This document shows, piece after piece, positions 47,510-56,073 of a stretch of 64,000 bases of DNA; position 1 is the first letter of the stretch; every line of letters begins with the position of its first letter. The notes beneath the pieces are model-generated. The model was not told where the DNA came from and made no database searches. It worked only from the letters and a program-made list of their open reading frames with translations. Both the position numbers and the translations under genes were made by a program. Source of the DNA: Akkermansia muciniphila (GTDB taxonomy: Bacteria > Verrucomicrobiota > Verrucomicrobiia > Verrucomicrobiales > Akkermansiaceae). The DNA lies in the NCBI GenBank assembly GCA_004557455.1, contig SFDX01000006.1:1-64000 (forward strand). Reading direction: 5' to 3'.

Positions 47510-50503
47510 ATGCAGACTTCCGGACAACTTATTTATACACTGAGGATCGGCAAGCAGATATATACCGATAACGGAGTGGGCGACACCCTCATTCTACTCG
47601 AAGGCCGCGAGGAGATTTCCGCTCCGTTCTACTACAGTGTCCTGCTCGGCAGCGTTACTCCCCTAAACGAGGCAAGTATGATTGACAGCACAGCCGCGCT
47701 GGATATCAACCTGAATTCCGTTTCCCTTGTTCGGGCGGTCGGCATTGTGACCGGAGTCTCCTACACACGGCAGTACCCCGCCTGTAAGCCCGGGAAGTAT
47801 TGGTACAGCGTGCGCTTGGCCCCTCCCATCGTGAAGGCCTGTTATACACGCAATCGATGCACCTACACAGCGGAGGAAACTCCGGCAAATGCGGCGGGCG
47901 GTTTTGTAGCGCATATTCTGGAGAAAATAGGGAATGCCTATCAAACAGAAGTGAAGGTATCCGCAGCAGCGGCCGAACGTCTTCCCGCCCTCATCCAATT
48001 GTTACAGAAAGATGAGAGTGACTACAACTTCATCGCGCGCATACTGTACGCCTTCGGACTGGGCTATGTTATCAAGACAAACGACAAGGGCATAGCGGAC
48101 TCGGAACAATGGGCCTCCGAGCTACATGTGTTAGATATGGCAGCATCGGACGACACAGCCACCGTTCTGACCAAAGAGGAGCAAGGTAAAGCGCTCAGCA
48201 TGACCATCGCAAGCTCCTCGGTCCCGCAGTGGCGGCGCACACTCGGCTTTGCACAGGTGGCGACATCGGACTGCACCTATACCCCCTACGGCTCCCCTCG
48301 CGACAACGCCAAGGGGTCGGTTGTCAATATCATCGAAGCACCGGGAAGCCAAGAGGAGTCCTGCATCAAGGCCAACACCGCCGCCACGATTTCCTCCTCC
48401 TTCCTCGCCCACCATAATAACACGGGGACAGCTCGCGGCTGCGTGGAGAACGTCCCCGTCTCCTTGGGACGCGCCGTCACCCGCAACGCCGCCGTCGATT
48501 CAAGCGACACCAATGTTACCTATAAAGTAAGCAAGATACGGCTGGTTGCTACCGGAACGACCAAAATCAAAACCGACCTGTGGGCACGCCTTCCGATGAA
48601 CACCGGAAGCGCCCTCGGCCTCTGTCCGGCACAGCTGAAAACGGATGACAAACCGGACACCTCCTCCGATACCTTGGAGCAGCTGCGCTTACAGAAAATG
48701 CCGCCGACCGTCCCCGGCGAGAGACTCTTCCCTGCCGTCGTCTGTTCCTCCGCCAACTACAGCGACTCCGTACGACACCTCTGCAAGGTGCAAGAAGTAG
48801 GGGGTACAGAGGGGCAGAAGAACGAGTTTTGGGTAGAGGTCGGCAGCCTGTTTGCCGATGTCAACAGCGGCATTCATGTACGCCCCCGAGTGGGCAATGT
48901 GCTGCTGTGCTCCGACCCCGGCGACTTCGGGATGCCGGTGGCTGTCTCCTCCCTGTACCGGGGCGACAACACCTTACCGAGTAATACCCTGATGGGGAAA
49001 GGCGGGGACAAGGAAGCAACCGAGGTTGACTCCACTCTCACTATCAGCAACCGCTCGCATAACAGCAGCAAAGAAACGGATGGGAGCGTCGGCTCGGTAG
49101 CAGACATTACCCGCCCCTGCTCCGTCTACGACCTGCGCGAGCAGAAGGGTACACCGAACTGCAGCCGCATTCAGATTACGGCACGGAACAACAAGGTTGA
49201 CAACTGCCCGGAAGGCACACCGACCATCCTCCGCAGTACATCACTGAAATACAGTTTCTGTGCGCTCCCGGAGATTATTCTCGGCATTCCCATGGGTAAG
49301 AATGCCTATTTGAACAGCCCGATTCTCGACTTGACGCAAACGGGAAAAGTGAAAGCGGATTCCCGTCCCTTCCTCCAGGGTATTAACATTTACGCCGAGA
49401 AGGATTTACTGCAACAATCCGCCGATTCTCACTTCATCAACGCGGGCGGCAGCATCAAGCTGACAGCAGCGGAGAAAATCACCCTGCGCGTAGGCCGCAA
49501 CTCCATCACCATCTCGGAGTCCGGCATCACGATTCAAAACGGTTACGGATCTGTCAAAAACCCGGGCGCATCCGCACTTTATAACAAGAGTAATCCCGAG
49601 GACGCCAAGTCCATGAGCATGGGTTTTGTGCGCAAACTGAATAACACCGTCAGACTTAAGCAGGACGGTATCAGCATCTACGGCACCTGCTCCGCCTCCA
49701 GGGCGCTCTGCTCGGTCAATGTACTCAGCACGGTCGGCTCCGGCATGGGGATCACGAACACCAAGACCGGTATATCCGCACCGGCGATTACCATGACAGG
49801 CGGTGCAGCCTTGGCGAGCACCGTGGAGAAGGTGGGCAAAATGCTCTTCAAGGAATCGATGAATTACGCCGACCCAACGGCCACCGCGACCTGCCTGAGC
49901 GCATATAACTATGCAACGACAATTTGGAGTTATGTATGCAAGGGAATACCGGGACTGAAGAGCCAATTTACCAATCTGTTCAGCGTCAAGGGAGCCCAGC
50001 TCTCCCTGAAGCCAACGTCTGTTTCCTTCAGCTCAGACAAGCTGTTTTTCGAGTCGAAAGATATCTACCTGTACTGCCATCCCTTGGCCAACTACCGCGC
50101 CTTTACATCCAACGCCGTCAGCAAATATTGCTCAAAGTTCACGACATGGATAACAAGTCGTTTCTCACTTTCCAAACATTTCATCGTCCCCGGTGTGTTG
50201 GAGATGAATACGCTCCAGAAGCTGGAGGCAGCCGGCACGGAGGAGCGCACGGCCGGCAATGTGAAATCCATTAGGCTGAATGCCGATGAGGTTGTCGCCA
50301 AGAAGGATGAGGATTATATCAAACGTTACAACAACTACATGCGCTACAATCAGCAGGCTGTGGACCACAACGAGCAGGATGTGAACGAGGAGCAGGCCGC
50401 CGTGATTCAGGAGGAACAAAACCCGGTCAACAACGAAGTAGGCGCAAATAACAACAACGCGGCCGGCACGAACATGGTCAACGGGGTTGAAATTCGCAGC
50501 TGA
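47510..50503 (+). CDS. VgrG-like spike protein 3
   Basis: A 997-aa third paralog: REEISAPFYYSVLLG near the N-terminus, KDESDYNFIARILYAFG at ~167, OB-fold near 441 (FWVEVGSLFADVNSGIH), CSVYDLREQK, beta-helix repeats from ~641 (INAGGSIKLTA), C-terminal module near 826 (AQLSLKPTSVSFSS, then YLYCHPLANYRA) and about nine heptads. The three are clearly homologous over their whole length yet well diverged, so the triplication is old or under diversifying pressure. A short hairpin terminator follows. Confidence 0.82.
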   Translation: MQTSGQLIYTLRIGKQIYTDNGVGDTLILLEGREEISAPFYYSVLLGSVTPLNEASMIDSTAALDINLNSVSLVRAVGIVTGVSYTRQYPACKPGKYWYSVRLAPPIVKACYTRNRCTYTAEETPANAAGGFVAHILEKIGNAYQTEVKVSAAAAERLPALIQLLQKDESDYNFIARILYAFGLGYVIKTNDKGIADSEQWASELHVLDMAASDDTATVLTKEEQGKALSMTIASSSVPQWRRTLGFAQVATSDCTYTPYGSPRDNAKGSVVNIIEAPGSQEESCIKANTAATISSSFLAHHNNTGTARGCVENVPVSLGRAVTRNAAVDSSDTNVTYKVSKIRLVATGTTKIKTDLWARLPMNTGSALGLCPAQLKTDDKPDTSSDTLEQLRLQKMPPTVPGERLFPAVVCSSANYSDSVRHLCKVQEVGGTEGQKNEFWVEVGSLFADVNSGIHVRPRVGNVLLCSDPGDFGMPVAVSSLYRGDNTLPSNTLMGKGGDKEATEVDSTLTISNRSHNSSKETDGSVGSVADITRPCSVYDLREQKGTPNCSRIQITARNNKVDNCPEGTPTILRSTSLKYSFCALPEIILGIPMGKNAYLNSPILDLTQTGKVKADSRPFLQGINIYAEKDLLQQSADSHFINAGGSIKLTAAEKITLRVGRNSITISESGITIQNGYGSVKNPGASALYNKSNPEDAKSMSMGFVRKLNNTVRLKQDGISIYGTCSASRALCSVNVLSTVGSGMGITNTKTGISAPAITMTGGAALASTVEKVGKMLFKESMNYADPTATATCLSAYNYATTIWSYVCKGIPGLKSQFTNLFSVKGAQLSLKPTSVSFSSDKLFFESKDIYLYCHPLANYRAFTSNAVSKYCSKFTTWITSRFSLSKHFIVPGVLEMNTLQKLEAAGTEERTAGNVKSIRLNADEVVAKKDEDYIKRYNNYMRYNQQAVDHNEQDVNEEQAAVIQEEQNPVNNEVGANNNNAAGTNMVNGVEIRS

Positions 50504-50508
50504 TCCGC

Positions 50509-50529
50509 CGGACATTGTCCGTTTTTTTT
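50509..50529 (+). terminator. Terminator of the VgrG cassette
   Basis: CGGAC-ATT-GTCCG stem followed by eight T. Short stem but a strong T-run. Confidence 0.7.
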
Positions 50530-50531
50530 GC

Positions 50532-50559
50532 TTGACATCACCGGTGGTTCCGTGATAAT
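50532..50559 (+). promoter_or_regulatory. Leaderless promoter of the ankyrin/aminotransferase pair
   Basis: TTGACA, 16 nt, GATAAT, then 7 nt to ATG 50567. It begins 3 nt after the VgrG-cassette terminator, so this unit is transcribed separately. Confidence 0.75.
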
Positions 50560-50566
50560 GGAGGGG

Positions 50567-51991
50567 ATGTCATCCCCCCTCCCCATCCTGCTTGCCGCCG
50601 CTGCGCTGCTTCCCGCTGCAGCGGCAGAAGCGCCGCAGACACCCCCCGGGGCACCGGATGCCCTGCGCCTGACCAATCCGGCCGATGCGCAGGGAGTCAC
50701 GACCCTGCATCGCCTGTGCGGCCTGGGCTTGACAGAGGCGGCTCGAGTACTTCTGCTGTCCGGCCACGGCACTGCCGTTCGTGATTTCAAAGGCCTCACC
50801 CCCCTGCACTATGCGGCACAATACGGCCGAGATGAAACGATACGCATGCTCCTGCAAGAGGGGGCGGAGGTAAGCGCTGCAGCCGATAACGGCGATACTC
50901 CTCTGCACCGCGCAGCCTCCGCGGGGCATTCGGGAGCCGTGCAGATTCTTCTTGAAAACGGAGCCGATGCCGCGGCGGAAAATTTACTCGGTGACACGGC
51001 TCTGCAACTTGCTAAACGCTATCAACACCATGCCGCACTGACTCTCATGTTGAGCCACGCCTACCCCCTGCACGCCGCCGCATTCGAGGGGTGCATGCAG
51101 GAGCTGCAGCGAGCTCTGCTTTCCCCATGGGCACTGCTGCCGAGGCCTCTGCGAAGGCAAGCCCCGATGCGAGACGGCGGCGGATGGACACCCCTGCATG
51201 CCGCGGCAGCTTCCGGGCGTGTACCCGTGACTTGGTTTCTGCTTACTATGGGCATGAAACCGACGGATGCGGATAACGAAGGACGCACCCCTCTGCACGA
51301 GGCCGCACGCTTCGGGCACCCCGAAACCGCCACCCTGCTGCTGCAACGCGGAGCCGACCCCAATGCGGAAGGCAACGAGGGACGCACGCCGCTGCACGAA
51401 GCCGCCATTGCAGGGCATGTTCGGGTGGCAGAGCTTTTACTGAATAACGGAGCAGACCCGAACTTCGAGGGTGAATATGACTGGACACCCCTGACCGCCG
51501 CCTGCGACAACAAACATACCGCTGTGCTGCAACTCCTGTTGGAACGGGGAGCGACCATTCCCACAGGCAAAAAGGGCACGAGGGCGGCTTCCCCGCTGCA
51601 CTTGGCCTGCCGAGATGGTAACCTGGCCGCCGTAAAACTCCTTATTGACAAGGGGGCAGACATCAATGCGGCCAATGAGGACAAATGCACGCCCCTTCAC
51701 TTGGCCACGGAGGGTGACCACACGGAACTCTGCCGCTTTTTGTTGGAGCACGGCGCAAAAGTGAATGCCCGGGATGAGCGCCGCAACACCGCCCTGCACC
51801 TAGCATGCAAACGGAACAACATTCCCCTGGTAGAGCTGTTGCGGGAAAAGGGAGCCGACACCACCCTCAAAAACAAGGCGGGACAGACCCCGAAGGCCGT
51901 TGCACTGGACTTGGAGCACCGAGAAGCGGCAGCGGCCCTCTCCCCCAAGAAAAAGGGCACGGGGCAACAAGAAAGCAAACCCCAAAAGTGA
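50567..51991 (+). CDS. Exported ankyrin-repeat protein next to the VgrG cassette
   Basis: A 474-aa protein with a signal peptide (hydrophobic residues ~5-20, ending in AAA-E) and about eleven ankyrin repeats (for example DFKGLTPLHYAAQYGRDE, NEGRTPLHEAARFGHPE). No other domain is visible. The secretion signal implies a periplasmic role; as a neighbour of three spike proteins it could be an immunity or docking protein, which is only inference since it has its own promoter. The aminotransferase gene overlaps its stop by GTGA. Confidence 0.87.
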   Translation: MSSPLPILLAAAALLPAAAAEAPQTPPGAPDALRLTNPADAQGVTTLHRLCGLGLTEAARVLLLSGHGTAVRDFKGLTPLHYAAQYGRDETIRMLLQEGAEVSAAADNGDTPLHRAASAGHSGAVQILLENGADAAAENLLGDTALQLAKRYQHHAALTLMLSHAYPLHAAAFEGCMQELQRALLSPWALLPRPLRRQAPMRDGGGWTPLHAAAASGRVPVTWFLLTMGMKPTDADNEGRTPLHEAARFGHPETATLLLQRGADPNAEGNEGRTPLHEAAIAGHVRVAELLLNNGADPNFEGEYDWTPLTAACDNKHTAVLQLLLERGATIPTGKKGTRAASPLHLACRDGNLAAVKLLIDKGADINAANEDKCTPLHLATEGDHTELCRFLLEHGAKVNARDERRNTALHLACKRNNIPLVELLREKGADTTLKNKAGQTPKAVALDLEHREAAAALSPKKKGTGQQESKPQK

Positions 51992-52962
51992 ATCCGTTGC
52001 ACGACATGATGGGCGGAGCCTTCGGGCTTGACTTACCGTTGATCAACGACTTCCCGTACACGGAGGGGCCATGCTGTGCCTTTGTCAACAGCGGACGCGC
52101 GGCACTGGAGCAGATTCTCTCGGCCCGACGGCCTGCGGGGACGGTGTGGGTGCCTCGCTTTGCCTGTGACACCCTGCTGCAGCCCATGCACAGGCTGGAG
52201 TTGCCCGTACGCCGATACAGAATCACCGATGACTTGTCTCCCGTGCTCCCCGAAACGTCAAAGGGAGACATCATTATCCTCATCAACTACTTCGGACTCA
52301 CGGGCGCCTCCGCGGCACGGGCAGCAGCCGATGCCGAAGTACCGTGTATCATCGATGCCACGACAGCCCTGTACGCCACGCCGCCTCCCGGCATTCCCTG
52401 CTTCTACAGCCCGCGAAAATTCTTGGCCGTACCCGATGGCGGAGTGGCACATTCACCCTTTCCCCTGCCCCTACCGCAGGAGGAGGATCGCAGTGCCGAA
52501 CGAGCTCTCGCCCTCCTGCTGCGAACGGAAGACGGAGCGCAGGCCGCTACCGATGCCACCGAGCGAGCCGAGCGAGAACTCTGCGGCCCGCCCAAGCGCA
52601 TGTCCCCCCTCACCCGCCGACTGCTTGCATCGCAGGCCTGTCGCCAAGCGGCCGCCGCAAGGTGTGCCAACTACACGCAGCTCCACAAGGCCTTGGCATC
52701 TGTCAACCGACTGACACTACCCGAAACGCCACCCTCCGCGCCCTTCTGCTATCCGCTCCTCACGGGCATACCCGGACTGCGAGATGAGCTGATCGACGCC
52801 GGCATCGCCCTGCCCCTGTTTTGGCCGGAGGTCATCGCCGCCACAGAGGCAAGTGACACCGAGAACAGGCTGGCGCGCACGCTCCTGCCACTCCCCGTGG
52901 ACCAGCGGTACACGGCGGCGGATATGGAGCGCCTTATCCGGTGCATCCTGTCCCCGAACTAA
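51988..52962 (+). CDS. DegT/AHBA-type PLP aminotransferase-like protein
   Basis: A 324-aa fold-type I PLP protein related to sugar aminotransferases: FVNSGRAALEQIL near the N-terminus (phosphate-binding Ser/Gly region), IIDATTALY carrying the cofactor-binding Asp, and YSPRKFLAVPDGG with the Schiff-base Lys at 144. It is shorter than typical DegT enzymes (~370-400 aa), with a reduced C-terminal domain. It may act in a surface-glycan pathway. The GTG start (51988) overlaps the ankyrin stop (GTGA); an ATG lies 18 nt further in. Its stop directly abuts that of the convergent gene. Confidence 0.78.
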   Translation: MNPLHDMMGGAFGLDLPLINDFPYTEGPCCAFVNSGRAALEQILSARRPAGTVWVPRFACDTLLQPMHRLELPVRRYRITDDLSPVLPETSKGDIIILINYFGLTGASAARAAADAEVPCIIDATTALYATPPPGIPCFYSPRKFLAVPDGGVAHSPFPLPLPQEEDRSAERALALLLRTEDGAQAATDATERAERELCGPPKRMSPLTRRLLASQACRQAAAARCANYTQLHKALASVNRLTLPETPPSAPFCYPLLTGIPGLRDELIDAGIALPLFWPEVIAATEASDTENRLARTLLPLPVDQRYTAADMERLIRCILSPN

Positions 52963-54333
52963 TCAAGGTAATATCACCTCCAGTGCCCGCATACCCTCCG
53001 GGGCCGTATACTCCACCGGCCGACCGCTTTCCATGAGCATGACAGCCTCCCGCCACGCTTTCGGGATAGCATTATAACCATACACAGCACCGAGCAGCGC
53101 ACAGACAATAGCACCGTTGGTATCCGGATCGCCGAGTCGCATCACCACTGCGCACGCCGCGTCGGCGAACCGCTCCGAATGAAGCAGATAGTAATAAGTG
53201 GCCTGGAAGGCGATTTCCACCCATCCCTCATGATCCCAATAGTCCGGCTCCTCCACAGCGGCAGCCTCCAAACGACGAATCAGGGACGGCTCCCCGATCT
53301 CGGAAGCGCGTTTTCGGGCGGCGGCATAAATTTCCACCGGAGTCTTGCCCCGAACAGCCAGCATGATGGACTCCACATAGATAATATCCGCAGCCACGCA
53401 CTTCGAATGCGGATGTGTCAACTGCGCATCCTTTACCGCCGCACTCAACCAATCGAACTCGGGGTGAAGAGCCGCGAAAATTCCGAGAGGCGCAACACGC
53501 ATCAAAGCCCCGTTCGCCTGTGTCGTACGAGAAGGCACGCACTGCAGCAATGCCTGCGATGTTGCCACACCCATATCATCACAGCCGCTCTTTGCCCAGT
53601 CTTGATAACGAAGCAGCGTCTCTGTCTCATCATACTCCTTATTCTCAGCCAGGGAGTGCATCAGTGCTATCGCCATTTCAGAGTCATCCGTAATCATTCC
53701 GGCATATCGGCCTCGCGTCACGCCCCATCCATCAACCATGCCCGGAATCCCCTCGGGATACACAGACATCACGTCCTCCGGATCGTGAAACTCCAACGGT
53801 GCGCCCAAGGCATCTCCGCACATCAGCCCCATCATACAACCCCGAGCACGATTCTTGAGGGCCTCCTTCACCGGATCCGGAGTCGTTTTCTTTGTCACCA
53901 ACGGGAAGCTGTGGGAAAGCGGGTACTCAGGCACATGAATCAGCTCCACGCCGTACATCGCCGCAATCGCCGGGGCCTGGGAGTCGGGGTATGCCTCGCC
54001 GTAGTAAATCGTCTTGACTCCGTGGGCACACAGAGCCTGCATGCACGAGGTGCAGGGCATCGTGGTGCATGCCACTACCTTGGCCTCGCCTCGCTTGAAG
54101 AGACTGCACAGGTTAATCTCGGCATGCAGCATATACTTCTGTCTCTCATCACGGGAAGCCCAGAACCCCTCCGGTGCGGAAAAGCCCGGGAAAAGCCCAT
54201 TGTAAGCCGTGCCGATCACGCGGTTATCTTTATCGAGAGCTGCGGCACCCACGCGGCGGAAAGGGTCCTCGGAACGCAGCGCTGCAACGTGTGCCAGGGC
54301 CATCACATATTGGGGAATAGAGAGTCGACTCAT
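52963..54333 (-). CDS. Deaminase-ADP-ribosylglycohydrolase fusion
   Basis: A 456-aa two-domain protein. Residues ~1-140 are a dCMP/cytidine deaminase-type domain with zinc ligands in HAEINLC (H70, catalytic E72) and PCTSC (C94, C97). Residues ~160-456 are an ADP-ribosylglycohydrolase (DraG/ARH) domain: GCMMGLMCGDALGAPLEF, the metal motif TDDSE (215-219), GALMRVAPLG and GDPDTNGA (401-408, with Pro replacing the usual Thr). Both active sites look intact. It would deaminate a (deoxy)cytidine nucleotide and remove ADP-ribose from an unknown target. The ATG at 54333 follows an extended -10 box by 9 nt. Confidence 0.88.
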   Translation of the reverse strand: MSRLSIPQYVMALAHVAALRSEDPFRRVGAAALDKDNRVIGTAYNGLFPGFSAPEGFWASRDERQKYMLHAEINLCSLFKRGEAKVVACTTMPCTSCMQALCAHGVKTIYYGEAYPDSQAPAIAAMYGVELIHVPEYPLSHSFPLVTKKTTPDPVKEALKNRARGCMMGLMCGDALGAPLEFHDPEDVMSVYPEGIPGMVDGWGVTRGRYAGMITDDSEMAIALMHSLAENKEYDETETLLRYQDWAKSGCDDMGVATSQALLQCVPSRTTQANGALMRVAPLGIFAALHPEFDWLSAAVKDAQLTHPHSKCVAADIIYVESIMLAVRGKTPVEIYAAARKRASEIGEPSLIRRLEAAAVEEPDYWDHEGWVEIAFQATYYYLLHSERFADAACAVVMRLGDPDTNGAIVCALLGAVYGYNAIPKAWREAVMLMESGRPVEYTAPEGMRALEVILP

Positions 54334-54342
54334 GATGCGGAC

Positions 54343-54351
54343 ATTATACCA
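54343..54351 (-). promoter_or_regulatory. Extended -10 promoter of the deaminase fusion
   Basis: TGG-TATAAT, 9 nt before ATG 54333. No good -35 at 17 nt, which the extended -10 would compensate. Confidence 0.55.
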
Positions 54352-54433
54352 CACTTTCAAGCAGGCCCGCGCATTATGACAAACTTTACGCGTCATTCCT
54401 GCGCCCCGCAGCACATGCAGGCGCAGAAATGGC

Positions 54434-54462
54434 TGGACACCCCCCCTGCCCTTTGGTATAAA
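54434..54462 (+). promoter_or_regulatory. Promoter of the 54472 ankyrin operon
   Basis: TGGACA, 17 nt, TATAAA, then 9 nt to ATG 54472. Confidence 0.65.
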
Positions 54463-54471
54463 GGGGGCACG

Positions 54472-55251
54472 ATGAGGCGCGACTGGTACAACATACTCCC
54501 CGCCGGCGCGGCTGTGGCCGCCTATTTGTGCGCCCTGCTCCGGCCTGAGTGCGCCGCGCAGGCTGTTCTCTGGGTCGTTGTACTCAGTTGCGCAGGATTA
54601 GCAATCAACCTTTGCCTTTTTACAGCGCGTCTTCTCACCCGACGAAGCGGATTGACGGCAGCCATGTGGGGCACGGTGCACCTGTTGTTGGCCTCCTGTG
54701 CCTGGGCCGTATGGCCGACCGAACAGGAACCGGCCCTCGCGGCACGCTTGGAGGCTTGCCGCAACGGGGCCGATGCATTCGAACGCAGTGAGGAGGGCTC
54801 CCTGATCACCCTGGCAGCCATGTCCGGGCGCGTCGACCTGCTGCGAGAGTTCCTTCCCTCACTCCCCCCCGATGCAACGCGGCGCAGCGAGGCGGCTCTG
54901 GCCCTGCTCCGGGCGGCGGAATGCGGCAGGATTTCTGCCCTGGAATACCTCTTAACAAACACGGGACTGAAGCCCGATAAGCTAACCGACGGCAGCACGC
55001 CGCTGCACGAGGCCGTTCGCAATAGTCATCAACGAGCCGTGCGCCTCCTGTTGCAGCACGGTGCGGATGTCAACCGTCCCGCGGCGGACGGACAGACTCC
55101 GTTGATGACGGCAGCTCTTGCCGGTGATGTTGCCATGATCAAGCTCCTGCTGAAACACGGTGCCGACCCCGCAGCCCGCACCCCGGAGGGTGAGACGGCT
55201 GCAGACTTCACTACATCTGACGAAATTTCCACTCTTCTGAAGCACCCATGA
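54472..55251 (+). CDS. Membrane protein with C-terminal ankyrin repeats
   Basis: A 259-aa protein with three hydrophobic segments (about 9-25, 30-50 and 62-80) and a soluble C-terminal part that ends in three or four ankyrin repeats (DGSTPLHEAVRNSHQ, DGQTPLMTAALAGDV). The frame is open for 1.3 kb upstream, but that part is antisense to the deaminase fusion; the start at 54472 is set by promoter spacing and the first membrane helix. Translation of the next gene is coupled by ATGA. Confidence 0.8.
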   Translation: MRRDWYNILPAGAAVAAYLCALLRPECAAQAVLWVVVLSCAGLAINLCLFTARLLTRRSGLTAAMWGTVHLLLASCAWAVWPTEQEPALAARLEACRNGADAFERSEEGSLITLAAMSGRVDLLREFLPSLPPDATRRSEAALALLRAAECGRISALEYLLTNTGLKPDKLTDGSTPLHEAVRNSHQRAVRLLLQHGADVNRPAADGQTPLMTAALAGDVAMIKLLLKHGADPAARTPEGETAADFTTSDEISTLLKHP

Positions 55252-56060
55252 AGCGCTACCTTCCCCTCCTTGCCTGCTGTGTCGCTCTCTGTTCCGCGGA
55301 GGATTTTACCCTAACAGACGGAACCGTTCTTAAGAATGTAACCGTCACCAGAAAAGGGCCGGATTTCATCAATGTGATTTACGACGGAGGCGGTCGAAAG
55401 CTTGCTGCCGACGAATTACCCGATGATCTGCGCAAGCGCTTCAAGATGACGGAGGATATACTGAGCGAGCGCCGCGAGCAAGCACGCCGCGACGAGGCAG
55501 CCCGGGCCGCAGCTGCCAAGAAGGCCGAGCAGGAAACACGCGCCGCCCTCGAGGCCTCGGGACGCTCTGCACGTTACGTCACGGCGGCAGATGTGCAACA
55601 GATGTACGGTCCGCTGGACTCTCTCAATGCCCGCATGGCGGACTATCTTGCGGCGGAATGGAACCGCCGTGAAGCCCTGCGTTTGGGGCTGAAGACGGAA
55701 GCCGAGCGCTTTGCCGACGAGGCAACCGCCCTGCGCGGGGCCTTCGAGGCCGATCGAGCCGAGCTGCTGGAAGATGCCCGGGAGGCGGAGAAGACGCGCC
55801 GCCGTGTGACCGAGTTGGATGAGAAGTTGCGTGTGGCGAAGGAGCGCAACGAGATGCTCAAAAATCAAATAAGCGACCTGCGGGAGCAAGTGCGCAACCG
55901 CCCGAGCGGTTTTTACAACGAGCCCACCATCATCGTGCCGCCGCCCCGCGGTCCGATTATCGTCAATCCCATCCCTCGCCGCCCCTCGCACCACTGTAAA
56001 CCCACCCCCAAGCCCAAGCCGGCGGCCCCCACCCCCGCACCGCCCCGCAAACCGCGCTGA
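55248..56060 (+). CDS. Exported coiled-coil protein with an SHD1-like N-terminus
   Basis: A 270-aa protein: signal peptide (ends CSA after ~17 residues), a small beta domain (FTLTDGTVLKNVTVTRKGP) of the type seen at the N-terminus of many Verrucomicrobia and Planctomycete exported proteins, then a long Arg/Glu/Ala coiled coil (~70-215) and a Pro/Lys-rich tail. It probably interacts with the co-translated ankyrin membrane protein. No enzymatic motif. Confidence 0.8.
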   Translation: MKRYLPLLACCVALCSAEDFTLTDGTVLKNVTVTRKGPDFINVIYDGGGRKLAADELPDDLRKRFKMTEDILSERREQARRDEAARAAAAKKAEQETRAALEASGRSARYVTAADVQQMYGPLDSLNARMADYLAAEWNRREALRLGLKTEAERFADEATALRGAFEADRAELLEDAREAEKTRRRVTELDEKLRVAKERNEMLKNQISDLREQVRNRPSGFYNEPTIIVPPPRGPIIVNPIPRRPSHHCKPTPKPKPAAPTPAPPRKPR

Positions 56061-56073
56061 GGGGTTCCACGCC

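Noticed and set aside
40118-50503. Prophage tail region as explanation of the VgrG genes
   Set aside because: No capsid, portal, terminase, tail tube or integrase gene is seen in the window; four spike-type genes alone do not make a prophage.
53179-54471. Long in-frame upstream extension of the 54472 ankyrin gene
   Set aside because: It is antisense to the deaminase fusion, and a good promoter with a membrane helix start lies at 54434-54472.
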